The position numbers and the translations under genes are program-made. From assembly GCA_021464245.1 (NCBI GenBank), contig JADCRB010000105.1:496001-560000 (forward strand): 64,000 bases of DNA. The letters are read 5' to 3'. Positions within the stretch are counted from its first letter, which is position 1. Each line of letters starts with the position of its first letter. Below, in pieces: positions 1 through 12,252 of the stretch. The stretch is from Carallia brachiata (Eukaryota > Streptophyta > Magnoliopsida > Malpighiales > Rhizophoraceae). The notes under the pieces are model-generated. The model saw nothing but the letters and a program-made list of their open reading frames with translations. It ran no database searches and was not told where the DNA came from.

Positions 1-141
1 CTATACTTGGACTGAGGTATTGCAAATAAATTTGTGTGTTGTCCATGAGAAAGTAGCATCTTATTAGCTATTTTCAGGTGAAAGGCTTTTGATAGTATAA
101 ATCATGAGGATAACAATTTTCACTCTCTGCGTCACTCGTAG

Positions 142-1164
142 GGTCGTGCCATTTTTGCTAGTGGAAGCCCCTTTGCTCCTGTTGAATATGAGGGGAAAAT
201 TCATGTGCCTGGCCAGGTATGATTTCTTGTCCAATTGACTTGCTAAGTCTGGTGGATTTAATCGGACATTGAGGATTGATAATGGTTTAAAATTTTTCCC
301 TTCATACAGGCCAACAATGCATACATTTTCCCTGGATTAGGTCTGGGTTTGATAATGTCTGGTACAATTCGTGTTCACGACGATATGCTTCTGGCAGCCT
401 GTGAGTACACAAGTAGCTTGAATTCTTGCACACCTTAAATTGCAAAAGTAGCAATCAAATTTTTCGGGAGTTTGTTTTTATTATCACTTAGAATCACTTG
501 TTCAAGAATTTGGATATGCCCATCAATCGTTGCAATTTTCCTCTGCTTCTCTTCTAGCACCGATAAGGCCAAATCATCTGATAAGTTGAGTTTTTATTCG
601 TTTTTTTGACGTATTCTTTGCTAAATCATTTTAGGTTAATGACTTCCAAATTGGAATTCTTTGGATAGAAAGTTAAACTAAAAATAGGACTAGTAGGACA
701 GAGCTTAAAGGAACCAAAAACTCACCGGCCAACATATTGCCCTTGCCACTGACTTCCATCAGTTGTGCCTTCTTTTTGGCAAAATATTTCATGCCTAGTT
801 TCCAAGATGACGAATTTGCATACTTGTGATTTACTTCTTGGTACAGCCGAAGCTTTGGCCGCCCAGGTGACACAAGAGAACTTCGACAAGGGACTCATAT
901 ACCCGCCATTCACAAACATCAGAAAAATTTCGGCGAACATTGCTGCCAAAGTTGCAGCCAAGGCTATGAACTCGGTGAGTCTTTTGCTCAATCGTTGGGA
1001 AATTTTAGCATGCTACTGGAACGATGGTTGCCGAGCAACATGAATATGCTTGTCATCTGTGTTTGCCCTGTGCAGGTTTGGCTACTCGCCTCCCTCAACC
1101 TCAGGATCTGCTGAAATGTGCTGAGAGCTGTATGTACAGCCCAGCCTACCGCGGATACCGGTGA
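142..1164 (+). CDS. NADP-ME: NADP-dependent malic enzyme, 3' exons (partial, frameshifted)
   Basis: Malic enzyme oxidatively decarboxylates malate to pyruvate, making NADPH and CO2. Four exons fit: 142-216 ([19 protein letters not shown]), 310-400 ([17 protein letters not shown] then VHDDMLLAA), 847-974 ([20 protein letters not shown] through [13 protein letters not shown]) and 1076-1164 ([20 protein letters not shown], ending PAYRGYR and stop). Introns have GT/AG ends. The N-terminal part, including the malate-binding region, lies left of the window. Exon 847-974 is one base short: the family has AYELG at the junction, and the sequence near 964-966 reads so only if one T is added. Without it the protein ends 13 residues into a wrong frame inside the last exon. 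Since the last exon is perfectly conserved downstream, a sequencing error or very recent mutation is likelier than old decay. Plastid or cytosolic isoform cannot be told from this end. Confidence 0.93.
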
Positions 1165-1760
1165 AGTGGGCAGAATTTTCTTTTGTTTGTGGTTGTATGG
1201 GCTAGCATACTTCGAGGTTAACTAATATGAAAAAAAAAGTGGGAAAAAAAAAAGGGAAAAAAGAAGAGAAAAAAAACAAGGTTCAATTTTTAGGCATACA
1301 GCAAGCTGTGTCATTCCTTTATGCACTTTGTCCATTCTCAATTTCTTGTCCTTTGCCAACCCTGTGATTCACTTGGTGGGGGAAGAAGATAAGTATTGGT
1401 AGATGCTGCTAGTTGGATCAATAAAATAGCAGGAAAAAGTTGTGTACTTGGATAAATTGTTTACGTGGAAATGTAATTCAATTTTTGAACTGTTCTGCAC
1501 AAGAGTTGTGGGGGACGACTGGTCATCTTTTGTGCTCAAAAATTTGTAAAGCAAGGGTCTTCCTTCCCTCACTGAACTAGTGAACTCTGATGATTGAAAA
1601 AAAACAAACAAACAAACAAAAATTACAGGCATAATGGGGAGAATCCACAAAATTGATCAAAGTTGTCTCACAACCAAACAAAAGTTAGAATAAAAACAGG
1701 AGAACAAGAAGAAAGAGACGACGCTGAGGATGAGGAATAATATATGGTCACGTAGAGCAC

Positions 1761-1819
1761 ATGGTTAGTGCAATGGGAAAAGGAAATACAGATGGTTAGT
1801 GCAATGGGAAAAGGAAATA
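1761..1819. repeat. 31-bp tandem duplication (about two copies)
   Basis: The unit starting ATGGTTAGTGCAATGGG is repeated at once with a period of 31 bases (1761-1791 and 1792-1819), identical over the 28 bases shared. Probably a recent slippage or replication duplication. Confidence 0.85.
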
Positions 1820-2436
1820 ATTTTTTGATTTTATAAAAATGATTTTAAAGTAATAATAAATTAATATGAATTGTTGAATAGTTTAATTTATAAAAATAAA
1901 ATAAAAAGTTAGATAGAGTTAAATAAAACTTCACCACTATTTAAAAGTAATTATATAATTTTTTTGATGAAAAAAAATTTTTTAGATGGACTTATTTAAG
2001 ATAACAATTTATTATTATTTATTTGTTATTAAAAGTTTTATTCATTTATTTATTATTATCATTTCAGTTTTGATTCAGCCAATCACAATTTTTTTAATAT
2101 TCGAAATTGAAACAAAACAAAATTTCAATTTTTTCTTTTGTTTTTTAATTTGCTTAATTGAAAATTGGGGTTGATTTTGTTGGTTGACCAAATTTTTTGG
2201 TTTTCTAACTCAAACACCCCTAGCAGGACAAGGGCACAGCAACAGTCCAATTAGTACGAGGCTACAAGCTAAGACTACAATCAAGCCAATACTCCTAGAT
2301 ACACAATTAAGGCAATAATGGGATTTATGCTATATTTTTAATTTTCCAATGATGCCATCGTTTGGAGGCTTTTTTTGGCAGCCTGCAGGAAATATAGCCG
2401 GTCGAAAAGATTTAGGCAGACTCTATCCTTCTTAAA

Positions 2437-2873
2437 GTTATTAAAATTGAATCGGTCATAAAATTAAAAATATTAATAGATCAAAATTCAACCGATTAAA
2501 TCAGTTGAATCAATATTTGAACTGATATTTAATAATATATATATGTATAAAAGTAATTTAAAAAATAATAATAATAGATAATGATTAAATATTAATTTTA
2601 TTTAATTTTAAGGATGAAATTAAAATTTTTAATAAATTTAAGACTAAATTGAACTTTTTAATCAAATTTAGTACTCAAATTATAATTTAAATAACATTTG
2701 AAGTCAAATTATAATTTATGAATTTTTTAATTTCATTGAACTGGTCCAATCAATCCGATTTTCACCGATTTTGACCAATTTTTTCCCGTCCGAATCACCC
2801 TTAAAATTTTGCCAAAATCAACCTGGACTTCCAACCGGTCACCGGTCCGACCGACTAGTCCGGTCTTTACAAC
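2437..2873 (-). mobile_element. AACCGG-rich MITE-like element, copy 1
   Basis: Reverse-orientation member of a three-copy family (see 30669-31162 and 58779-59252). Both ends carry CGGTC/AACCGG-type motifs and the core is AT-rich with repeated AAATTTA/TCAAAATTTT blocks. The outermost bases (GTTATTAAAATTGAATCGG on the left, the complement of GTTGTAAAGACCGG on the right) are imperfect inverted repeats. It encodes no protein, so it is non-autonomous. Superfamily is not determined because no clear target duplication is visible. Confidence 0.65.
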
Positions 2874-3683
2874 AGTGATCCTCCCCCACCACCCCCCCCC
2901 CCCTCCCAAAAAAAAAAAAAAAAAGCTGAGTTCTAAAACATGGAGGCAGGTTTTAGATACGGGAGAGACATTAGTATGCAGTGTATTACATGGCTGCAAG
3001 ATTTGGCAGCTGTAAGTAATTATAGTATATAACACGACATATAAAATATACGATATAATTAAAAAATTATAAAAAAATTGTACGACATATCAAAAAAAGT
3101 TATACTAATTTAGCTATTGAATTATTTATGTTACATGCCTCTCAAGTATAGAAAAGGAGCGATGGTGAGCGGTGGTGACTCACACTAATTTTGTTGAGTT
3201 TGATTTTTAACGGTTGTTTATATAGGTTGTTAACTTGTTATATAATTTTTTTTATTATGTTGTATATTTTGTGTCCGATATTATGTACTTGCAATCACCA
3301 AATCTTGTAACCACAAAATTTTTCTCTTATTTAATCATACTAACATATACTAACAAATGTGCAACACAATAATCACGATTGCATTCTTGTCCATATTGCA
3401 AGTGCAGTAGCATGTGATTGCATGTGCGGATGGGGAGGCAGAAGTTCTCTCTCATGGCAGCAGTCCCCTGCGAAAGTTTAGATACTTTTCAAATTTTCTT
3501 GTCCGATCAACTTTGAAATATGAGTCACGGACCACATTTTACCTTGCTTGAATTCTCCACCTCTTTTCCATGTGGGACTTTAGCACTCACAATTGCATTC
3601 TCCAACAATATTGCTACCATAAGTCCGAATGATTATGAAGCGGATGGATAGCTCTGTGCAGAGGTTATCACAGACGACAGAAT

Positions 3684-4142
3684 TGCCATACATGCCTCGT
3701 TGAGGCGAGCATCGCGATCCCAAACAGCCTGTGTCTTGGACGCAAAGCAGCAATCATTTGGTATGATGACTGTCTATTAAGGTACCCGGACACAAATTTC
3801 ATTGGCAATGTTGACACTGAAAACATGTACTGTCAGTGTAACCGGCAAAAATGCAGCTGATGTCCAGCTATTCAATTCCAGAGGAGACGATCTCATTTTC
3901 GCCATTGCCTCAAATGTTCAGGAAGCCACCCTGCACCAACCCGGTTACAAACCGCTAGGAAAAATGGGGACTCTTTAAGCAAAGTTCAGTGCACAAGGGA
4001 TCTCTCCGGGGAACTCTGCAAGTATTTTCCTGATAACATAGGCCATTTACTTAAAAGGAAAAAGTTTGCAGCCCATACAAATCTGGCACACTATTCCGCT
4101 GTACGCAGCAGCAAAGTCCAATATATTGTTTATTCAATGTAA
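3684..4142 (+). pseudogene. Gnk2/DUF26 cysteine-rich (CRK/CRRSP-type) pseudogene
   Basis: One frame from 3684 reads CHTCLVEAS, then NSLCLGRKAAIIWYDDCLLRY and ends near 3840. This is the CxxC...C...IWYD.C..RY pattern of the Gnk2 (DUF26) domain of cysteine-rich receptor-like kinases and secreted relatives. A second frame, 3841-4142, holds DVQLFNSRGDDLIFAIASN and SKVQCTRDLSGELC, matching the start of the next Gnk2 domain (family pattern: YALVQCTRDLS..C). The two frames differ by one and no signal peptide, transmembrane segment or kinase domain follows, so this is a broken fragment. Related secreted proteins act in the apoplast and some bind mannose. Whether it was a kinase or a secreted protein cannot be decided. 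Confidence 0.75.
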
Positions 4143-5082
4143 ATGCATTGATTTTTTAAAAAATAATTTTTTTTAACGTGAAAAAAAAATTTTAACGTAT
4201 ATTATGTGAAATATACACTTTAAATTTTAAAATAATATTTTTTAATTTTAAATTTTAATTTTATAATTATTATTTCATATTTTTAATATAATTATATTTA
4301 ATTAGTGATTGGTTGCAATTATTATACCGAGTACAACTGTGCACTGTGACTGCACAGTGTAGGTCCAAATTCACGTCATTACGTCAACGCCAATGTGATG
4401 GGAAAGTGGGCGGACAGGTCAATTGTGGTAGCTGCATCATTAGACGTACGATCTACCCTTTTTTCAATACTTAAGGGACTTGAAGAATGCAGGTGCCACG
4501 CAACTGGAGTGAAGTTAGTGCTGCGTCTGCATTCACCATCGAGACTGGGGGAGTCGTGGGTTCGTGACATGATGGGTGTTGCTGTCCCTCGACGCAGCTA
4601 ATTGGAGTACTTTTAAGTTTATTTCGACTCTTTTCATTATTCTTCTTCTCTTGTCATTTAAAAAAAAAATAAAGATTATTTGGACTTCAAGAATTAGTTA
4701 TGAATAAAGTCTCGACTTCGGTTTCGATCAGAGTGAGGGAAAAAAATGTGCTCCGATTGCTAGGATGTAATGGAAAAACGGGCAGTATTCAAAGCATACA
4801 TAAACATTTTGAATTGGCTACTATGGCGTTTGGTGAAATTAAATATACATTTTTTTTTTATAATACAGAATTATATTATAATCATTCAGGCAGTTCAGAG
4901 GTTACTCTAAGAGTAGAAATAATACTCTTTGATAAAATTATGGGGTACTACCCCTATTTTCCCATTTTAAAGATCAGATAAACATTTTGAATTCGGGATC
5001 CGAAAGCTTTTGAAAACGAAGAGAACTTGAACTTGGTCCAAAATTTTTCTCATCAACGCTTTTGGGTCTAGAAATAATTTAT

Positions 5083-5165
5083 ATGGCTTATATAAAATGA
5101 TCATTGATTACAAACCCAAGTTGCTTTTGAATGACTTATATAAAATGATTATTGATTACAAATCC
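5083..5165. repeat. Direct duplication, about 35 bp, period 48
   Basis: The segment around CTTATATAAAATGATCATTG at 5083-5117 recurs at 5131-5165 with a few substitutions, separated by a short unrelated stretch. Confidence 0.75.
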
Positions 5166-5482
5166 TTTGTCAGAATTGGGAATCCTCTAAAATGTTAGAA
5201 TCTATGGTCCAAATTCCAGACCTTGCCGGAATATGCAACCACTTGGGTTAAATTCGACCCAGGGGAGGCATTGACCAGTGAACGGTTATAAGTTATGTTT
5301 ATTGGGCCAGAAATACGAATGAAGGCACTTGGGTATGTAAACACTCACCTGTTAACTGAAGCCCATCTTCTTATTTAGATGCAAATACCAATTGGAAGTT
5401 TGGAACACCGCAGGCACTCTGAAGCCTTATCCCAAGCACAATCAAATGTTGGGTCTGTCCTTCACCTACAAAACTTACCTAA

Positions 5483-5651
5483 AATACTTCAAAAGTAAAT
5501 ACTGAACTTACTTCAGTTAGTTAGAAGTGTGTACTTCTCATTTTTAAATTTGATATTCGAACCTTAAATTTGACACTCACTTTCCTTCTCTCCTTATCCC
5601 GAGCTGTCAGTTCCAATGAACCCAAAAAAATTAAAAGAATACTTCAAAAGT
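5483..5651 (+). mobile_element. SINE-like insertion with 14-bp target duplication
   Basis: AATACTTCAAAAGT occurs exactly at 5483-5496 and again at 5638-5651. Between them are 141 bases with a box-B-like GATATTCGAACCT at 5552-5564 and an A-rich 3' end (about 5621-5637). Direct repeats, internal RNA polymerase III-type box and A-tail fit a tRNA-derived SINE. The box A is not clear, so the family is not assigned. A further partial copy of the target (TACTTCAAAAGT) lies at 5787-5798. Confidence 0.6.
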
Positions 5652-5794
5652 GTGAGCATGTGTTTGCTCGAGTAATAGGAGAACCCTACTACCACAAACC
5701 TCCGCCTGATCCATAATTCCCTTCCCCCTTAAAATATTCAATTATATATGAGTTCCTAATCACAAGGCTACGTAACAAGAAAGAGTACTTCAAA

Positions 5795-5852
5795 AGTTTG
5801 GTAAAAATTCCAATTAAATCTTAAAAAAAAAAAAAAAAGAGTTTGGCAAAAA
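5795..5852 (+). mobile_element. Micro-retroposon: 32-bp A-tailed insertion between direct repeats
   Basis: AGTTTGGTAAAAA (5795-5807) and AGTTTGGCAAAAA (5840-5852) flank an insert that begins TTCCAATTAAATCTT and ends in 16 A and a G. Read as a 5'-truncated retroposon with its target-site duplication. Confidence 0.5.
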
Positions 5853-8159
5853 AACTGACCGAATGTTATGATGCAACAATAAAAAAGCTCGTTAGTTGTG
5901 CTGATAATATTAGACATTTTAGAAGCAGAGGATGTGTCCAAGACACCTTACCCACAGTTGAAAAAGGCGCTGCCTGCAATTATTATATGAGTCATATATT
6001 GTTATTCAATAGTTCAAATTTCGGGGTTTCCAAAGAATATGGAATTCTTATAATCTTTAATTTGTATTAGCCCATGTGTTTCATTCAGAGTCCTTGCTTG
6101 TTTCTTCTCCCACATTTTCCTAGTAACTGCAAAGGTTGACAAGGTCAGAAGGTACGCCATATACAGACATCTTTATCATTATTGTAACTCTTATTGTCTG
6201 AATTTATACATTTGTGGACCATGTCTCTAGTTAGATCTTGTTCTTTATCTCCTTAAGATTTTCTGTTATCCGAGACCATGGAACAAATATATACACAAGC
6301 TGACAAGTTCTCAGTACTTGGTGGTCACACTAACACATGGCACTTCTTTGGTTAATTTAACACATGACAATTCTGATTGTCTTTCTTTTCTTTTTTTTTT
6401 GGTCAAAGTGGAGGATTCACAGCTGCGTTACTTACGTCAATTAACGCCTATTATATCGTGTCATTACAGATCTCTATCTTATTTTTTTTAGTCTATAAAC
6501 AACTCTATTAAACATACCAAAAAAGAAAAGTGAAATTTAATAAAATTTAAATTTTTTATCTATTAATTAAGAGACATCTCTCTCAACTCTAAATCTCTAC
6601 CTTCTTGTGGAACTTTATGCATCACATGGAGCCCCGTTGGCTTAGATTTGTTTCGGTGAACTCATCATTGTTAAGCCCATTTCTCTTACAACTTGGGCTT
6701 ATCTCACAAAGATATTTTTTATTTGAATTTTACTATATAATTATATTTAGATAACAATAAAATGAGAATACAATCAATTTTACGATATCTAATAATTTAT
6801 CTTTTTTTTTAAATTTAATTATTTAATATTTTATATCACTTTAATTTTATTTAATTTTATCTAAATAATTGCACAAAATATTTCTCTTTTTGTTTTTGGA
6901 GGTTTTTTTCAGCATGAGACTTGCTCGTGGTTCCCAATTGTGACATGTGAAAATCAAATTTTCTTTTATGATGACGATGAATTTAAACTGGTCATCCCTC
7001 TTGATTTGCAAGTAGGCTGGTGGTAGATGAAGTATCTACATCCCACCCAAAAAAAAAAAAAAAAAAATGCAAAAGGAAGAAGAAGAAAAGCATCACTAGA
7101 GCATGTCATGGTCAAGATTGCATTATAAGATGCCATTTCTGGGATTTTGCTGCGAGCTTTCTGAGTCAAAAGTGATACTTCTCTTGTAAGCACTTGTGGT
7201 TTATGAATCAAATATAATGTTTTCTTATACGTAAAATAGACCAATTATCCAAACGATAGATTTAAATATAGTTGAATGGGACATAGTAAAAGAGATTATG
7301 ACAGGATTTTAGTACAAATACATTTGCAAAAATAATAATAATAATTGGAAAAGCATTTTCACCATGGATTTTTTTTTTTTTTTTGTTTAGTTGGATTGGG
7401 GAAGGGAATTTATATATAAGTTCAAACTCTAAATTTTTTTAAATAGAATAAAACTTGGAGTTTTTATGCGTAAAAAACATAGCTAAAACTTATTGCTTTA
7501 AGAGAAAGATTAAGGTTGTGCTGGAATCGATAAATAAGAAGTCTGATAGTTCATACGTTCCATTGTTATCATGAAGCAAGCCTCGGTGCAGACCATTTTA
7601 CTAAATTGGATTTTCTTTTTCTTCTTTTTCCTTTTTTTTTTTTTTTTTTTGAAAACGGATTGTGTTGGAATTTCTTTTCAAAGAGAATTTTTTGCTAGCA
7701 TTGTCCAATTTTTCAATTTATTTAAAAAAAAAAATGGAGGCATGTGCTTGCCTTTGAAAAGCAATTACAAATGGTGGGAGGCTACATTTTTTAGAAACGC
7801 CAAATATCCCTCGCACATAAGAAAAGATAAGAGCCAAAATTTACAATATCTCAAGGATTTGATGGCAAGATGCAGATTTCCCATCCAACTTTTTTTTTGT
7901 TTCACTTTTGAACAAAACTTTCATTTCCTCTTCATAAGTTAAAACACATGGGAATCAAAGACATTGAGTGGTCTGCCTAATTTATTTTTGTTGGTATTAA
8001 AAATATAAACTTAGGTAGATTAATATTATTCACTTTCTTGAAAAGAAAACTTCTGTTCTTTTTATCACATTGGTAGAAGATAATGAGGGCAAATTCCCCT
8101 TTGAGAATGAGAATTCGACCTCATTTTATTTATATTTATAATATTTTTTCTCATTAAAA

Positions 8160-8410
8160 GAGTGTGTTCGTTTCTATAAAATATTTTATAAGAAATTTTT
8201 TTTTATTTTCTGCATTTATTTAATGTAAAATAAGTAGTCAACAAGAAATTTTAAGAAAATTTTGAAATTTACAGGTAAAATAACTTGCTCATTCTTCTGA
8301 GTGGAAAGTCATTTTATAAAAAAACATAAAATATGTTTTAAATGAGTGATAAGAAATAATAAATATTTTATAAAAATAAGTTGTTTTTTAATAAACAAAC
8401 AAACCTTAAA
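8160..8410. mobile_element. Fold-back (MITE-like) element
   Basis: The left end GTTCGTTTCTATAAAATATT is mirrored on the right by the complement of GGTTTGTTTGTTTATT followed by ATAAAATATTTATT. The two arms would pair around an AT-rich middle. No coding capacity. Confidence 0.4.
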
Positions 8411-8590
8411 TTTTTTTTTCCTCTATTCAATTTTTTTATTCCAGATTTTTTTGGTCCTGCTGTCAGCCATTACTTAACTCAAAAGTTGTAAAAGTATGAG
8501 TCTTCCCCACTATGAGATTCATGTAAAAGCAAAACATTGGCAAAAGATCAGGAATTCTCTCGGCACAATATAGCGTGGAGAGCGCACGAT

Positions 8591-8650
8591 AAAAAACCTC
8601 AATTTAGTTTTTTTTTTTTTTGACATTAAAAAAAAAACCTCAATTTAGTT
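8591..8650 (-). mobile_element. Micro-retroposon: 22-bp T-tract insertion with 19-bp target duplication
   Basis: AAAAAACCTCAATTTAGTT is present exactly at 8591-8609 and 8632-8650. The 22 bases between are a run of T followed by GACATT and A. On the other strand this is AATGTC followed by poly(A), the form expected for a retroposon cut back almost to its tail. Confidence 0.7.
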
Positions 8651-11600
8651 GATTGTTAAGATAAGGTTCTCCTTGATTAATTAGTTCTAACCAATTATTA
8701 ATTAGATTAGTGGTGACCCACAAACCCATGAAATATCTTCACACCAAGTTACATTTCCCAGCAATTTCTCATCCTTTTCCTTGCCATACGTTTCCAAGAT
8801 CACCGGTCAATCCGTTTGGTCAACTTTTTGTAGGTGATGATAATTAATAAGATATCAATAGGAAACAAGCCAGCACAAGTCAGAACGAAATTTTGGGGTT
8901 GTCTAAGATAGGCCAAACAGGTATTTGTAAAAACCCTTATGTCATATTATTATAATTGTTAAATATATTTAAAATTAATTTATATTATATTATATATATA
9001 TTATATATATATATATATATAATTATTATTATACGATTATTTTAATCGGATATGTCCGTCGACACAATAACCGGAAATTATGCGATGAAGCTCTATGGAG
9101 GAATGGCTGAGACGAAGAAAGCGAATGATATGGATGGATCAATTGATATTTTCTTTTTGTTTGATTTGTCTTTGATAAAATTACTTGTCGAAAGAGAGAG
9201 AAAATTTCTTTCACTTCAAGTTGGTCCACAGAGACGAAAGGTAGAGTAGATGCAAAGATATTTTACACTAAAAAAAAAATTTAATGGCCACGATGACACA
9301 AAGATAAATATATTAAGCTTTTATGATTTAATGTGATAGTTTCATGTTAATTTAATATACTTTTTATATATTTAATTTAAATTTAAGTTTACAAACCGTG
9401 TTTGAAAGTTTCGATTTTTAAATTGTCTTGATTGACCGTAACAGTGCGCTCTTAATTTTAAAATCGTTAATATTATTTAGTCAGTTTGTAGAAAATTAAC
9501 TTAAATTCAATAACACTTAAAATGGTGAGTCCCTTACTATGAGTTAAATTGAATGAGACAGATAAATGAGAGTTATTTTAATTTTAATTTATATATTTGA
9601 TATCTGACATATTTGTGATCAATTTTTTTATTCAATAAAAATATTAAACTTTTATCATGTGTACTGAATTTGTTTTCTATATATTTCATTAAATTTTATT
9701 TTAGTTGTTGAGAAAAAAAAAAAAAAAAGACAAAAAGGAGAACCGTGTGCCTACCGTATCAACGAGTCATGCATCCACCTAATAATTCTAAAAGGGAGAA
9801 CATCTTGTACCTTAGCCATTGAAAAAAAATCATGTTTGTTACCTCTTCAATAAAGAATAAAGTTGAATACTAAGTGCTTTCGGAGATAATAGTTTAATAG
9901 TAAGTCGTTAAGTTTTTAAGTTTGTAACTCGAGCTCAAATCTTCACGTTAATATTTTTTTTCTTAACAAAACATTGGGTGCTCCTTTTCTGAGAAAAATT
10001 TGAGTCCTCAGCCCTATTAGTATTCTGGTAGTAAGTGTTGTTTATGAGAAAGTTAAATAAAAATATTAACAAGTTGTCATTGATTTTAACTTACATATAT
10101 AATAATTAACATACTTACAATACATTTTTATTTCTTAATTTAAAAAAAAAAAATTGGACTCCAAGCATGAATATGAATACAGTTGGACTTTTTTTTTACC
10201 ACAAAAAAAAGTGCAACGCATGTATATAGGTTATCTCACTTGTAAGTCGAATTTAGAGGTTATTCGTTGATGTTCTCATTCAATCTTTTTTATAGAGAGA
10301 ACTTACCACCCGAACACTATTGTGTTTAAATGAGTCTCTCCCAAATCAACGACAGTATTAATAAATTTAAAATTAGTATAACATACACATAATCAAATTG
10401 AGAGAGAATATTAAAATACAGCTATTAAAACTTAAATTTGGATTAAAAATTAAAAAACGCCTTGAAGTACTTTCAAACCACCCCCTCAGATGATAACAAA
10501 GTTGGACTTGTGTCTTGTGGAGCAATCACATGCGATGTTCCAAAGGATGGACCCACCCTTAACTGATAATATAACACCACTTGACTTGTTGACCTTCTAA
10601 ATTATGTTTGATTGGACCTTTGAAATAAACGAACATGAACTATAATTTACAAGTCAAAAACCTTAGGAAAGAAAATGAAAAATGGTGAGAAAAAGTACTA
10701 GATTATGAACAATTTTCACAATTATAAATATTATATCCCTTAATATTTTCTAAATTACACTTGCGGAGCTTAAATTTTCTAAATATTCTTCTAACTCTTC
10801 TCTGGACACCTTAAATGTCATGGTATTAAATTTAGGTTATTGAATTTATGAGAATGAGAGCATATTTGCATTCAAAACCATCAAATTAAATGGCCATAGT
10901 TGCAAGCAACCATCAAATCAAAATGCTTAATTAAATTTGAATGTAGATTAATAAACGTAGGACAGATGATGACTCATTATCATAATGACAACTGTATATT
11001 TATAATACTCATTATTATATTTGATTTTGTATTAAAAATTATAAATATGTAATCAACGAATTAATATTTGTAATGTATGAACATATATGTATCTTCAATT
11101 CGTACAAAATTTCCATAAATTAAATGTAAGAGTGGAGTGCAAATTGCAATTTTTCTGTGTAAAGCTTGTCGTTTGCGCCCGCGAAATGGGCAACATTGAG
11201 ATAGAATGATGTCACCCAATCAATATTTAGGCTGTATAAGCATGCTTTTAACGAAAAGATATTTAACAAAACACAATAATTAATGACTTTGTTTTTAGTC
11301 GAGATGACCTTACTATTATAAGCCTACGAATTAACGAAAGAAAGATGTTAAGATTTCAAGTGGAAGTTTTAATTATCAATTATTTTAAGATGGGATTTTA
11401 AATATTAATTTAAATAATCACTAATCATATTAATTAAAGATGTGATTAAAAATTTAATTTTTATTACACTCTTATCTTTATTTTTTTTTGTATAAATTTA
11501 ACTCTTCACAAGATTTGAAAATTAAAAAAAAAAACCATCTTAGGATGGGTCCTCCAATAATTAATGACCCTTAATATAAACTTGGCCATTCTTTTGCTTT

Positions 11601-11923
11601 AATTGATTCTGGCTGCTAAAAATTGATTCATGCATGTACACGTGTGTGGTGAACAAAAATAGCAGAGGCCCATGCAGAGTTTGTGTGGGTCCATGTTCAC
11701 CACGCGGCTTACGGTGGATAGTCAAAGACCACTTATCGTTGATTATTCACTTCCCAAATATGCCCCTCGGCTGCCCTTGTGAGGGGCAACTTGGTCGTGG
11801 AAAGGTAGGTTTCTCGCAGAACTTGAGTCGTAAAATGGAAAAAGGTACGTCATACAATGCCTTTTCATTTTATTCGCACAATAATTCAGCCAATAAATCT
11901 GTACTCAACTCGCCTTTGGTGTG

Positions 11924-12252
11924 TTTGGAGTAAGAGAAAGAGTGAAAAAATAAAGCGTAAAAAAGTAAAAAATTAAAATTATTTGAAGTGGTGAAAAAAA
12001 TTAAGAGAAATAATAGTAATTTGTGAGAGAAAAATGGTAAAGAAAATAATATTGTTTGGAATGATATAAAAAATTATGAAAAAAAAGTATAGTAAAAAAA
12101 ATGTAAATAATAATTTGTAAGAGAAAAAATGAAGAGAAAATAAAATTATTTAAAGTGATATAGAAAGTGAAAAAAAATATAAAATAAATAAATAATAAAT
12201 AATTATATTTTCCGTTCCTTACTCTCTTTTTTATTGCACAACAAACAAGCCC
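11924..12252. mobile_element. Fold-back (MITE-like) element
   Basis: Left end GTGTTTGGAGTAAGAGAAAG and right end, in complement, GGGCTTGTTTGTTGTG then AGAGAGTAAGG resemble each other as imperfect inverted repeats. The A-rich middle contains two or three loose repeats of a roughly 100-base block with TAATTTGTRAGAGAAAAA. No coding capacity. Confidence 0.4.

Larger units (their letters stand above)
1165..3683. other. Intergenic: malic enzyme 3' UTR, tandem duplication, MITE copy
   Basis: The first few hundred bases are presumably the 3' untranslated region of the malic enzyme gene, with A-rich runs at 1229-1275. A 31-bp tandem duplication lies at 1761-1819 and an AACCGG-rich repeat at 2437-2873. 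A C-run then an A-run sit at 2892-2924. No gene is recognisable; short open frames here are AT-rich and not protein-like. Confidence 0.6.

Noticed and set aside
4379..4601. Paired frames on both strands
   Set aside because: No family motif, no splice context; overlapping complementary frames in a slightly GC-richer patch.
9029..9249. Overlapping frames on both strands
   Set aside because: No similarity seen; composition is ordinary AT-rich background.
11634..11933. 99-codon frame in a GC-richer island
   Set aside because: Cysteine-containing but no recognisable pattern; no promoter or splice signals.
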